NCBI GenBank assembly: GCA_037974665.1
Contig: CM075771.1
Location: forward strand, 19,069,425-19,133,424
Reading direction: 5' to 3'
Source of the DNA: Ehretia macrophylla
Lineage: Eukaryota; Streptophyta; Magnoliopsida; Boraginales; Ehretiaceae
DNA: 64,000 nt
Shown here: positions 40,949 to 54,600 of the stretch, piece after piece
Layout of the letters: each line of letters opens with the position of its first letter
Numbering within the stretch: the stretch's first letter is position 1
Position numbers and translations under genes: made by a program
The notes under the pieces: generated by a model
The model's database searches: none
Told to the model about the DNA's origin: nothing
The model's input: the letters and a program-made list of their open reading frames with translations, nothing else

Positions 40949-43900
40949 TGTCACGCCCCAACCCGGCCTATAAAGGTTAGACTAGGGTGTGATCTAACAT
41001 TCAAGTCATATCACATACTTAACCGTTTATGAAGGTTTAACACTTAACATTTTGGCCTAAACTCCACAAATTCTTTAAAAACCGGCAGCATAACAGCTTT
41101 AATTGGGCTCCTTAGTTTCACCTAATTCTCTAATCGCCTCAAAATTTACAATCTCAATTCATTTCCAACTAAGATTACTATTTACCGTCAATTGAAACGC
41201 CTACTAGTTATCTCGATGTCTCATTTGATTAATAAGCTAGTATGATACTATGTCTCGTTTGTTTGGTAATGCTCGTTACAAAAGTACCTGTTGACCTTAG
41301 CTTAACAATGGGTACCTGTTTAAGATTGGATAGGTTCATTTTACTTAGTCCTTACTGGATACTTCATAATCCTATGATAGATACTAACCAGTAACAATAG
41401 GAAAACGACCATAATAGTGTCTGTCTAGTTATTATCAATACAAACCAAAATTAGACCCCAAATTACAACGGGGGTCTTTTACATTACAAACATCAAGCAA
41501 CATGAAAAGAAATAGTCTTCAAGCAGCATAGTGTTCACAAATGGCCATAATCAAGCAAAGCACATAGGACAGGCAATCATTCCAAGGAATTATCGTTAGG
41601 CACGTTGTTCTTGGGTACCTATTTTTTATCTTCTTCACCTAAGATGATAAAAGAGGGTGAGTCCTTATGAACTCAGCGAGGGGGAACGAGAAATAGGTTT
41701 GAAACTCATTTTCCGGTTCAACTTATGAAAACCCTTTTTGCAAGCATGAATATATCGCAAATAAGTACACAACAAATATAAAAGTAAAGGAACACAATTA
41801 CCCATCTTTCCTCCACCAGGTCCTCTAGGAACCAAGCGAGAGTACTTATACACATAGTGAAAAGGATACGATGAGCTTTTGCTCTCAGTTCATGTCAGTA
41901 TCAGTTATTGCGGCCGACTTCAAATCATCCCCTTATCACGCCAAATGGGTGTACTCCGGATGTGCCCCGAAATCCTACGACCCAACTCTCCAAAAAAGTC
42001 TAGCCCCCAAGCGAGAGAGGGAATTGGACAATGGCAGTCACGGTTGTACCGGCAAGCCCGATGGCGCCCAGTGCGCGTGAACGCTACCACGCCAGAATGA
42101 AAGGTTGCAACCTTGTATGCAATGCACATTTATGACATTTAATATATCACATTAGGAGGACAACAAAGTAGGTTGTCTCCGAGCAGTCATAAGATTGCAC
42201 ATTGACAAGTAAACAAGCGAGGCACGATAAGACAAGTAATTTCACTTGAAAGGCACATGGAGTTATATGAACATTAAACGGGCAGCCATGTAACGCACGT
42301 AAATCAAGTCATATAACTCATTTCAAAGTTCACGTAATCAAATAACAAGATTATTCAACATGCAACGACTTCTACATGGGACCGGGTGCAAGCAAAGCCT
42401 ACTTATCACCATCAAATCATCGAAATCATGTTTAGGGCTACAAGGGCAACTACGGGCAGCCTACTAAACACATAATCCAACACAACATCCCAAGGATCAA
42501 CACTTAGCAAATTCACCTAGTTACTAGGGTTCCAATTCGTGCTTACCCGTGCGATTAAGCCCCAAGTCATCTCAAAATCAAACTCAAGCCATGCATCGAT
42601 TGATTCAAACACCCTCAAGTATTCAAAACAGTCCACACAACATCCTAATGCCACAATCCCAAGCATTTAACACAACAAGAGAAGCTACAATAATTTTTCT
42701 AAGCATATCACTAAGTGAAACCCTCACTGAAATGGGCTGTTTTCTCACAGTCATTAAGACAAGAAAACAATCTCCAAATCCAGTGAATAAGATGTCAAAT
42801 TAAAGTTTAAGAAGTGAACTAAATTCAGAGACAAACCTCGCATCATTTGGAGTTTGGGTTCAATAGTTATAGCCAAAACAGTGGGATTACACAAAACTGT
42901 CCAGATTTGCACACATTTCAATACTTATCATTTTTGAGGTCCTTAGGATCAGATTTAGCCTTAGTCCATTTCTGACAAAAACGTCCAGAACTGAAAAATA
43001 TAGCTGCAAACCAAATTTCATTCATTTTGGATGTCATTTACTAAGTCAAAACTGGTTCGTTCCACAAGGTCAGTGAATCTGCCAAAACCTGCTTCATTTT
43101 TCCAGACTTTCCAGATTTGGATACATTTTAATGATTTGCCATTTTGAGGACCTTAGAGTCAAAATTAGCTTTGTCCTTTTTCTGCAAAAAATGTTCAGAA
43201 CTGGCAAAACTAGTGACCTAACAATTTTCACACATTTTCAACATCATTTACCTAGCCAAAATCACCTCGCACCAACAAGACAGAAAGCTGTCACATGCAC
43301 GATTTCATCTAACATCACATTCTAGCCCAAAATCTTGCCATGCATGGTTGTAAAAGCTTATGAACACACATATATCTCAAGTACAGAAGCAAAGATAAAC
43401 ATTTAAGAGCATGCATGTGGGTTTTTTGAAATATTTTCAAGAAGTTTTTAGCCCTCACCTTAGCAAAACAACAAGAAGATGCACAAGACTCTTGGTGAAG
43501 CACAAAGTTGATCTTCTTCCTTGCTTAGCCGAGACACCACTCGATTTTCTCTATTTTTCCTAGCTTAGTGACCAAGTTCTTAGTAGATGCATGTGGTTAG
43601 AACAAGAAGAAAAGAAATGGAAGCTAGCAAACTCACCTAAGCCGAAATGGTTGTTCAAAGAGCTTGCATGTGAGTTTTCTTGCAACCTAGCTTGCTTAGT
43701 CGAGTTCCCTACCTTCTTGCTTGCCTTGATTAACCATGGAGTGATGAAGATGAGCTATGGAGCATAGGAACTCAGCCAAAGCCGAGAGAAAGAGAGAAGA
43801 ATGAGAGGGAGAGAGAGAAATGTGAGGAAATGAGAGAAATGAAAGAAAAATAGAAGCTTGTGCAATTGTTGAGGCTTGTGTCGGCCTTGGGCATGTAAAA

Positions 43901-44538
43901 ATCAGATTTGTGTCTTCAAGAAGCATGGTTTTTGAATTACCTAGCATGGCAAGGAGCTTATGTCGAGATTGGTGGAGTTTGGTAGAGTTTTGAGCTAGTT
44001 TTTTTATGCATTTGTGTCATAACTTGTCATAGAATTGTCTAGAATTAATTTTGAATTGAGCAAGCAAGCATAAATGCCACAAGGTGGTCGGCCAAGGCAT
44101 GAAAATGCTGAATCTTTGTCATCTTTTGATCATTAATTAATTGTATGTTTGAAAGTGTAAAAGAATAAGGAATAAAAAATAAGGAATGTTTAGCTTTTTG
44201 TGAGATTTTATCTTCTAGTGGGTTGAATTAGTAATTTAATATTAGTTAGTGGAATTTGTAGGATTAATTATTGATCTAGTGCTTCTTGTAAGATACTTTC
44301 TAGATTAACGTGAGGGCACACTTTCCTAGGTCTAGGGCACGTACTACGAGGTAGGGCATGAACTACGAGACGAATGCACGTTTTTTAAGTAAATGCACGC
44401 AACCCTAAATGAATGCACGTAATTCAATGCAAGGCACATAAAATGAAACACGATTCTTAAACCTAGGTTAAGGCACGCAAATCTAGGTTTGGGCACACGA
44501 AATGAGGTATCACACGTAAATCGAGGTCGGGCCTCACA
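40949..44538 (-). mobile_element. Solo LTR of the LARD-like family (copy C)
   Basis: 3590 bp, same orientation as copy B and separated from it by only three bases (CCG). Its short-repeat end is the shorter form, also seen in the copy at 51687-55253, which suggests a subfamily. The right flank is GCAGC of the satellite. No matching left duplication remains. Confidence 0.88.
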
Positions 44539-44571
44539 GCAGCCGAGAAGGCTTGCTGTCCCGGTCGTAGA
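44539..44571 (+). repeat. 33-bp satellite remnant between two solo LTRs
   Basis: Reads GCAGCCGAGAAGGC onwards to GTCGTAGA, the middle of a forward monomer. The last five bases, GTAGA, are the left target duplication of the next LTR. Confidence 0.93.
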
Positions 44572-45055
44572 TGTGAGGCCCGACCCTGAATAATGTGTGT
44601 TACCTTGATTTATGTGCCATAGACCAAGAATTATATGACTAACATTGGATTACGTGCCCTGTCTTGGTTTTCGTGCATGCTTCGTCATTTGTGCCTTGAC
44701 CTAGAATGGTGTACCCTAATCCTCGATTGACGTGCGATACCTAGATATATATACCCTAGCCTCGATGTACGTGCGTTACCTCGTTTCGTGTGCCCTAACC
44801 TTAAATTGGGTACCTTAACCTAGATATAGAGTCGTGCCTTGATTTGTGTGCATTGCATTGAATTACGTGCCTTGCATTGGTTTACGTGCATTCACCTAGG
44901 ATTGTGTGCATTAGTCTTGAAGTACATGCCTTAGTCTTGAAGTTCGTGTCTTATCTCGTAGTTCGTGTCTACCTCATGATTCGTGGCCCGTATTGAATTA
45001 TGTGCCTGTCTCGTAGTGCGTGTCCTAGACCTAGGAAAGCGTACCTGCACGCTAA
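44572..45055 (+). repeat. U3 short-repeat zone, longest copy
   Basis: At least fifteen degenerate units of about 20-24 bp built on CGTGCNTTRNNTNGNNT, for example GTGCCTTGACCTAGAATG and GTGCCCTAACCTTAAATTG. This is the clearest copy of the zone in the window. Confidence 0.6.
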
Positions 45056-48000
45056 TCAATAAAAAATCCCACGCAAAGCACTAAACACTAAAATAATTAT
45101 TTACAATCCACTAACTAATATTATATTCCTAATTCAAATTCTCTACAAAACCCACTAACTAATAAAATAATCTATTCTTCCCAACACACTCAACTAACCA
45201 ATAAACTATTATAAACCTACACTTATTATAATCCAAAATACACTACCTTGAATCTGAAATTTCAGATTTTCCCTTGCATTACACGACCAAGACAAAACAA
45301 TTTGATCAACTTTGCACAATTAAATTAAAGCCTAGACATTCTATGACACATGCACTAAGCACAATGCATAAAAAATTCACCTACATCCTACCCAAGCATC
45401 TCATTTTCGATCCTCTCAATGCCATGCTTAATTTCAACTCAAAAAATGCTTAAAGGATGACACAATTTCAGAATTTAGAAGCTCAAGGCTGACACACAAG
45501 CACATGCTCACAAACAACTCTTCAAACACTCATTTTTCTCTCAAAACTCTCTCATTCTCTCTCCTTCTCTCTCTATTTCGACCATGGCTGCCTCTTAACC
45601 TTCCAAGACCTCAAGCATGCTCTCAAGACTCTCCCAAGCTCAGCCATAGCAGCCCAAAGCAAGGAAGAAGCTCCCTTTATGCATTTTGAAGAGTATTTGT
45701 GCTCATTTGCTAAATCTTCAAGAGGTGAGGGTTAATCCTTTTTAAAAAGCTTTCAAAAACCACATGCAAGGCTTCATATGTCTATATTTACCTCTGTAAT
45801 TGTGATATATGTATGCACTTGAGCTTTTGTAACCATGCATGGCAAGATATTTGGCTAGAACTTGAAGATAGGACGAATCGCGAAATCTGAGCAATTTTCT
45901 GACTTGTTGGGGCGAAGCGAATTTGGCCAGGTAAATGATATTGCAAATGCGTGAAAATTGGTAGGTGACTCGTTTTGCCAGTTTTGAACATTTTTCACAG
46001 AAATAGGCCAAAGCTAATTTTGATTCTAAGGTCCTCAAAATGGAAAAATATCAAAATGTGTCCAAATCTGGAAAATCTGGGAAAATGAAGCAGGTTTTGG
46101 CAGATTCACTGTTCTTGTAGAACGAATCGGTTTTGGCTTAATAAATGACATCCAAAATGAATTAAATTTAGTGTGCTACTATATTTTTCAGTTCTGGACA
46201 TTTTTGTCAGAAATGGACTAAGGCTAAATCTGACCCTAAAGCCCTCAGAAATGACAAGTATTGAAATGTGTGCAAATCTGGACACTTTTGTGTAGTCTCA
46301 TGGTTTTGGCTATAACTCTTGAACCCGAACTCCAAATGATGCGAGGTTTCTTTCTGAATTTAGTTCACTCCTTAAGATTTAATTTGACATCTTGTTCACT
46401 GGAATTCGAGATTGTTTGCTTGTCTCAATGATTGTGAGAAAATAGTCCATTGCAGTGAGGGTTTCACCTATTGATATGCTTAGAAAAATTATTGTAGCTT
46501 CTCTTGTTGTATTAAATGCTTGGGATTGTGGCATTTGGATGTTGTGTGGACTGTTTTGAATGCTTGAGGGTGTTTGAATTAATCAATGCATGGCTTGAGC
46601 TTAATTACGAGATGAGTTGGGGCTTAATCGCACAGGTAAGCACGAATTGAAACCTTAATAACTAGGTAAACTCGCTAAGTGTTGATCCTATGGATATCGT
46701 GTTTAATTATGTGATTAGTAGGCTGTCCGTAGTTTTCCTTGTAGCCCTAAATATGATTTCGATGATTACATGTTGATAAGTAGGCCTTTCTTGCACCCGT
46801 TCCCACGTAGACGTCGTTGCATGATGAATAATCTTATAATTTGATTACGTGAACTTCAAATGAGTTATATGACTTGATTTACATGCGTTACATGGCTGCC
46901 CGTTTAATATTCATATAACTCCATGTGCTTTTCAAGTGAAATTGCCTATCATATTATGCTTCGCGTGTTTAACTGTCAATGTGCAATCTTATGACTGCTC
47001 AGAGGAAACCTACTTTGTTGTCCTCCTAATGTGATATATTAAATGTCATAAATGTGTATTGCATACAATGTTGCAACCTTTCATTCTGGCTTGGTAGCGT
47101 TCACGCACACCGGGCGGCATCGGGCTTACCGGTACAACCGTGACTACCATTGTCCAATTTTTTCTCTCGCTTGGGGGCTATACTTCCTCGGAGAGTTGGG
47201 TCGTAGGATTTTGGGGTACATCCGGAGTACACCCATTTGGCGTGATAAGGGGATGATTTGAAGTCGGCCGCAACAACTGATACTGGAATAGAACTGAGAG
47301 CAAAAGCTCACCGTATCCTTTTCACTATGTGTATAAGTACTCTCACTTGGTTCCTTGAGGACCTCGGGGAGGAAAGACGGGTAATTGTGTTTCTTTACTT
47401 TTATATTACGTTATATACTTACTTGTGTTATATGTCATGCTTTCAAAAAGGGTTTTTCATAAGTTAACAAGAAAAAGAGTTTCAAAACGTATTTCTCGTT
47501 TCCCCCTCGCTGAGTTCATAAGGACTCACCTTCTTTTATCATCTCAAGTGAAGAAAACCAGGAACAGGTACCCGAGGATAACGTTCTTATTGATGACTCC
47601 TTGGAGTAATTGTTTGCCCTACGTGCTTTATTTGTCTATGGCCATTTTGTGAACGATATGTTGCTTTGAAGACTATTTCTTATGTTACTTGTTGTCGTTA
47701 TTGTAAATGACCCCCGTTGTAATTTGGGGTCTAATTTTGATTTGTACCGATATTAACTAGACAGACGCCCTATTTGCTCGTTTTGCTACTTTGATTGGTA
47801 ACTACTGCAGGCTTATGAAGTACTAGATAAGAGTTAAGTAAAATGAATCTATCTAATCTTAAGCAGGTACTCATTGGTAAGCTAAGATCAACAAGTACTT
47901 TTGTAACAGGGATTGACAAACAAACGAGACATAGTTACCATGCTAGGTTGTTAATCGAACGAGACTTCGAAATAACTAGTAGGCATTTCAATTGGTGATA

Positions 48001-48234
48001 AATAGTCATCTTAGTTGAAATCGAATTTGAGATTGAAAGTTTTGAGGCGTTTAGGAAATTAGGTCAAACAAATGAGCCAATTATAGCCGTTATGCTGCCG
48101 GTTTTTTGAAGAATTTTGGAGTTCTAGGCTAACGTTAAGCGTTAAACCTTAATGAACGATTAAGTACGTGAAATGATATGAATGTGTAGATCACACCCTA
48201 GTCTAACCTCTATAGGTCGGGTTGGGGCGTGACA
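44572..48234 (+). mobile_element. Solo LTR of the LARD-like family (copy D)
   Basis: 3663 bp on the plus strand, starting TGTGAGGCCCGACC and ending TTGGGGCGTGACA. It is flanked by a perfect target duplication GTAGA (44567-44571 and 48235-48239), so it is a clean solo LTR. In this orientation the order of parts is easy to read: short repeats to about 45055, a CT-rich tract at about 45535-45580, GGTGAGGG at about 45724, the 209-bp duplication at about 45900-46320, a stem-loop at 47092-47149, and the GC-richer segment up to about 47400. Confidence 0.93.
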
Positions 48235-51200
48235 GTAGAGCTCTCAGAGAGCTTTTCAACGGTATGCTGCGCGCCGTGTAACTCCTTACGGATCAAAAGT
48301 TATGGGCACCGGAGCGATGGAGACCTGGTCCTAAGCCTTATGCCCTCGGTGTACAGGCCCAGCCTCTACATGAAGCGAAGTTGTCTTGCCCAAGGTGGCA
48401 TGGGATTGAGTAAAAGAAATGTGATGGATTGGGTTGTTGTCCTTTTCGCGACTCACGACGTACGATCCAGGACGGAAAAACAGCGCAAAAGAAGAAAAGT
48501 GTCCCGAAACTGATGAAAATGTTCGATTTTGGGCTCCAAAAATAGGGGCAGCAAAGCAGGCTTACTACCCCTATTGTAGAGCTCTCAGATAGATTTCCAA
48601 TGGCATGCTGTGCACCGCGTAACTCCCTACGGATCAAAAGTTATGAGCACAGGAGCGATGGAGACCAGGTCCCAAGCCCTACGCCCTCGGTTTACGGTCC
48701 CAGCCTCTACGTGAGGTGAAGTTGTCTTGCCTAAGGTGCCATGGGATTCGGTAATAGAAGTGTGATGGATTAGGTTGTTGTCATTTTCGCGGCTCACGAC
48801 GTACGATCCGGGACGGAAAAATAACGCAAAAGAAGAAATGTGTCCAGAAATTGATGAAAACGTTCGATTTTGGGCTCTAAAAATAGGCGCAGACAAGCAA
48901 GCTTAATGCCCCTGCCGTAGAGCTCTCGGAGAGCTTTCCAACGATATGTTGTGCGCCGCGTAACTCCTTACGAATCAAAAGTTATGGGCACCGAAGTGAC
49001 GGAGACTTCGTCTAAATCCCCACACCCTCGGTTTGCGAGCACAACCTCTTTGTGAGGCGAAGTTGTTTTGCCCAAGGTGCCGAGGGATTCGGTAATAGAA
49101 ATTTGATGGATTAGGTTGTCGTCCTTTTCGCAGCTCACGACGTACGATCCGGGACGGAAAAACAATGCAAAATGAGAAAAGTTTCCAAAAACTAATGAAA
49201 ATGTTCGATTTTGGGCCCAGAAACCAAGCGCAGCTGAGCAGGCTTGCTACCTCTTTCGTAGAGCTCTCGGAGAGCTTTCCAACAGTATGCTGTGCCCTGC
49301 ATAACTTCTTACGGATCGAAAGTTATGGGCACCGAAGCGACGGAGACCTAGTCTCAAGCCCTATGCCCTTGGTTTTCAGGCCCAGCCGCTACGTGAAGCG
49401 AAGTTTTCTTGCCTAGGGTGGCGTGGGATTCGGTAATAGAAATGTGATGGATTAGCTTGTCGTCCTTTTCGTGGCTCACGACGTACGAACCGGGACGGAA
49501 AAATAGCGCAAAAGTAGAAAAGTGTCCAGAAATTGATGAAAACGTCCGAGTTTGGGCTCCGAAAACAGGCATAGCTGAGCAGGCTTGCTGCCCCCGTCGT
49601 AGAGCTCTCGGAGAGCTCTCCAACGGCATGTTGTGCGCCGCGTAACTCTTTACAGATCAAAAGTTATGGGCACCGGAGCGACGGAGACCTGGTCCTAAGC
49701 CTTACGCCCTCGATTTGCGGGCGCAGCCTCTACGTGAATCGAAGTTGTCTTGTACAAGTTTCCATGGGATTCGGTAATAGAAATGTGATGGATTAGGTTG
49801 TCGTCCTTTTCATGGCTCATGACGTACGATACGGGACGGAAAAATAGCGCAAAAGAAGGAAAATGTCCCGAAACTGATGAAAATGTTCAATTATGGGCTC
49901 TGAAAATAGACGCAACTGAGTAGACTAGCTGCCCACGTCGTAGAGCTCTCAGAGACCTTTCCAATGGTATGCTGTGCGCCGTGTAACTCCTTACGGATCA
50001 AAATTTATGGGCAACGGATCGATGGAGACCTGGTCCATAGCCCCACGCCCTCAGTTTGCAAGCCCAGCCTCTACGTGAAACGAAGTTGTCTTGCCCAATA
50101 TGGCATGGGATTTGGTAATAGAAATGTGATGGAATAGGTTGTTGTCCTTTTCGCGGCTCACGACGTACAATCCGGGATGGAAAAACAGCGCAAATGAAGA
50201 AATATGTCCAGAAATTGATGAAAACGTTCGATTTTGGACTCCGAAAATAGGCGCAGCCGAGCAGGGTTGATGCCAATGTCGTAGAGCTCTCGAAGAGCTT
50301 TCCAACGGTATGTTGTGCGCTGCATAACTCCTTATGGATCAAAAGTTATGGGCACCGGAGCGACGGAGACTTGGTCCTAAGCCCCACGCCCCCAGTTTGC
50401 GGGCCCAGCCTCTACGTGAAGCGAAGTTGTCTTGCCCAAGGTGGCATGGGATTCGGTAATAGAAATGTGATGGATTAGGTTGTCGTCCTTTTCGCGGCTC
50501 ACGACGTACGATCTGGGAAAGAAAAACAGTGCAAAAGAAGAAAAGTGTCCAGAAATTGATGAAAACGTTCGAGTTTAGCGATCTAAAATAGGCGCAGCCG
50601 AGCAGGCTTGCTGTTCGCGTCGTAGATCTCTCGGAGATATTTCCAACGGTATGCTGTGCGTCGCGTAACTCCTTATGGATCAAAAGTTATGGGCACCGGA
50701 ACGACAGAGACCTGGTCCTAAGCCTTATGCCCTCGGTGTACGGGCCCAGCCTCTACGTGAAGCGAAGTTGTCTTGCCCAAGGTGGCATAGGATTCTGTAA
50801 TAGAAATGTGATGGATTAGGCTATCGTCCTTTTTGCGGCTCACGACCTACGATCCAGGACGGAAAAACAGTGCCAAAGAAGAAAAATGTCCCGAAACTGA
50901 TGAAAATGTTCAATTTTGGTCTCCGAAAATAGGTGCAGCCCAGCAAGCTTGCTGCCCCCATCGTAGAGCACTCCAAGAGCTTTCCAACAGTATACTGTGC
51001 ACCGCGTAACTCCTTACGGATCAAAAGTTATGGGCACCGGAGCGACAGAGACCTGGTCCTAAGCCCCACGCCCTCAATTTGCGGGCCCAGCCTCTACGTG
51101 AAGCGAAGTCGTCTTGCCCAAGCATGGGATTCAGAAATAGAAATGTAATGGATTAGGTTGTCATCCTTTTCGCAGCTCACGACGTACGATCGTGGACGGA

Positions 51201-51686
51201 AAAACATTGCAAAAGAAGAAAAGTGTCCCGAAACTAATGAAAACGTTTGATTTTGGGCTCCGAAAATAGGTGCAACCAAGCAGGCTTGCTGCCCCCGTCG
51301 TAGAGCTCTAGGAGAGCTTTCCAACGGTATGTTGTGCGCCGCGTAAGTCCTTACGGATCAAAAGTTATGGGCACCGGAGTGAGGGAGACCTGGTCCTAAG
51401 CCCCACGCCCTCGATTTGCGGGCCCAGCCTCTACGTGAAGCAAAGTTGTCTTGCCCAAGGTGGTGTGGGATTCGGTAATAGAAATGTGATGGATTAGCTT
51501 GTCGTCCTTTTCACGGCTCACGACGTACGACCCGGGACGGAAAAACAGTGCATAAGAAGAAAAGTGTCTAGAAACTGATGAAAATGTTCGAGTTTGGGCT
51601 CCGAACACAGGCGCAGCCGAGCAGGCTTGTTGCCCCCGTCGTAGAGCTCTCGGAGAGCTTTCCAACGGTATGCTATGCGCCGCGTA
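48235..51686 (+). repeat. Satellite block, ~10 monomers
   Basis: Forward satellite that continues the array. It begins with the right target duplication GTAGA of copy D and ends with GCGTA, the left duplication of copy E. Near 51121 one monomer is shortened by loss of a few bases (CCCAAGCATGGG). No inverted monomers are seen here. Confidence 0.95.
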
Positions 51687-54600
51687 TGTGAGGCCTGACC
51701 TCGATTTACGTGCGATATCTCTTTTTGTGTGCCCTAATCTAGATTTTTGTGCCTTGACCTAGGTTTAAGAGTCGTGTTTCTTTTTGTGTGCCTTGCATTG
51801 AATTATGTGCATACATTTAGGGTTTCGTGCATTTACTTGAAAAACGTGCATTCATCTTGTAATTCGTGCCTTACCTCATAGTGCGTGCCCTAAACCTAAG
51901 AAAGTGTGCCTGCACGCTAATCAAGAAAGCATCTTACACGAAGCACTAAATCATTAATTAATCCTACAAACTCCACTAGCTAATATTAAAATGCTAAGTC
52001 AACTAACTAGAAGACGAAATCTCACAAAAAGGTAGACATTCTTATTCTTTATTCCTATTCTTTTGCATATTCCAAGCACTCAATTAAGTAATGGTCAAAA
52101 GATGACAAAAATTCAGAATTTTGCAAGCCTTGGCCGACCACCTCTTGCATTTGTGCATGCATTGCAATTTCAAAAATTAAATCTAGACATCCTATGACAA
52201 GCTCATGACAAATCACTTCAAAAAAATGCACAAAAAAATGAAACCAAAGCTCCATATTCTCGACACACACTCAATTGCCCATGCTAAGGATTCAAATTAT
52301 GCTCCTTGAAGACACAAATTCTGAAATTTCAAGGCCCTAGGCCGACACATGCATCAAAAGTTCCTCAAGCTTTCATTCTTTCTCACATTCTCTCATTCTT
52401 TCTCTCATTTTTTCTCTCTCTCTCTCTCGGCCCTAGCTGAAATTTTACTCTCCATAGCTTAAGTTCTTCATCCAAAGGTTCTTCAAGACATGCAAGCTAC
52501 TAGGAAGCTCGACCAAGCAAGCTAGAATGCAAAAGTTACACATGCAAGCTCATAGAACCTTCATCTCGGCTTAGGTAAGTTTGATAGCACCTATTTCATT
52601 TTCTTTTTGTTCTAACCACATGCACCTACTAAGAACATGGTTACTAAGCTAGAAAATTAGAGAATCTCAAGTTGTCTCTCGGCTAAGCAAGGAAAAAGGT
52701 CGACATTGTGCTTCATCAAGAGTTTGTGCATCTTCTTTGTTGTCTTGCTAAGGTGAGGGCTAAAACTTCTTTGAAAAGCTTCAAAAAACCACATCCATGC
52801 CTTTAAATGTCTATTTTTACTTCTGTACTTTTGATATATGGGTGTATTTGAACTTTTGTAAACATGCATGGCAAGATATTTGGCTAGAATGTGAAGATAG
52901 GTGAAATTGCGTATTTGCCAGCTTTCTGTTCTGTTAGAACGAAGTGATTTTGACCAGGTAAATGATGTTGAAAAAGTGTAAAAATTGGTAGGTGACTAGT
53001 TTTTCCAGTTATAAGCATTTTTCACAGAAATAGGCCAAAGCTAATTTTGACTCTAAGGTCCCCAAAATGGCAAAACATCGAAAAGTGTCCAAATCTGGAA
53101 AATCTGGAAAAATGAAGCAGGTTTTGGGCAGATTCACTGTCCTTGTAGAACGAACCAGTTTTGACTTAGTTAGTAATATCCAAAATGTAAAAGTGGTATG
53201 CTAATAGATGTTTCAGTTCTGGACAGTTTTGTCAGAAATAGACTAAGGCTAAATCTGACCCTAAGGTCCTAAAAAACGACAAGCATTGAAATGTGTACAA
53301 ATCTGAACAGTTTTGCATAGTCTCACGGTTTTAGCTATAACTCTTGAACCCGAACTCCAAATGATGCAAGGTTTGTTTCTGGATTTAGTTCACTCCTTAA
53401 GATTTAATTTGACATTTTGTTCACTGGAATTGGATATTGTTTTCTTGTCTCAATGATTGTGAGAAAACAGACCATTGCAGTGTGGTTTTCATATAGTGAA
53501 AGGATTTTAAAATTATTGTAAATTCTCTTGTTGTATTAAATTCTTAGGATTGTGGCACTTGGATGTTGTGTGGACTGTTTTGAATGCTTGAGGGTGTTAT
53601 AATTACTCGATGCATGGCTTGAGTTTATTTACTTGACAACTTAGGGTTTAATCGCACGGATAAGCATGAATTAAAAACCTAGTGACTAGGTAAACTCGCT
53701 AAGTGTTGATCCTATGGATATCGCGTTTAATTATGTGATTAGTAGGCTGCCCGTAGTTGCCCTTATAGCCCTAAATGTTGTTCCGATGGTGACATGTTGA
53801 CAAGTAGGCCTTTCTTGCACCCGGTCCCACGTAAACGTCGTTGCATGTTGTATGACCTTATTATTTGATTTCGTGAACTTCGAAATGAGTTATATGACTT
53901 GATTTACATGGCTGCCCGTTTAATATTCATATAACTCCATGTGCTTTACAAGTGAAATTACTTGTCATATCGTGCCTCGCTTGTTTACTTGTTAATGTGC
54001 AATCTTATGACTGTTTGGAGGCAACCTACTTTGTTTTCCTCCTAATGTGATATATTAAATGTCATAAATGTGCATTGCATACAAGGTTGCAACCTTTCAT
54101 TCTGGCGTGGTAGCGTTCACGTACACCGGGCGGCATCAGGCTTGCCGGTGCAACCGTGACTACCATTGTCTAATTCCCTCTCTCGCTTGGGGACTAGACT
54201 TCCTCGGAGAGTTGGGTCGTAGGATTTCGGGGTACATCCGAAGTACACCCATTTGGCGTGACAAGGGGATGATTTGAAGTCGGCCGCAACAACTGATACT
54301 GGAAATGAACTGAGAGCAAAAGCTCACCGTATCCTTTTCACTATGTGTATAAGTACTCTTGCTTGGTTCCTAGAGGACCTCGGGGAGGAAAGATGGGTAA
54401 TTGTGTTATTTTACTTTTACATTACATTACGAACTTACTTGTGATATATGTCATGCTTGCAAAAAGAGTTTTCATAAGTTGAACCGGAAAAAGAGTTTCA
54501 AAACTTATTTCTCGTTCCCCCTCGCTGAGTTCATAAGGACTCACCCTTTTTTATCATCTCAGGTAAAGAAGACCAGGAACAGGTACCCGAGGACAACGTG

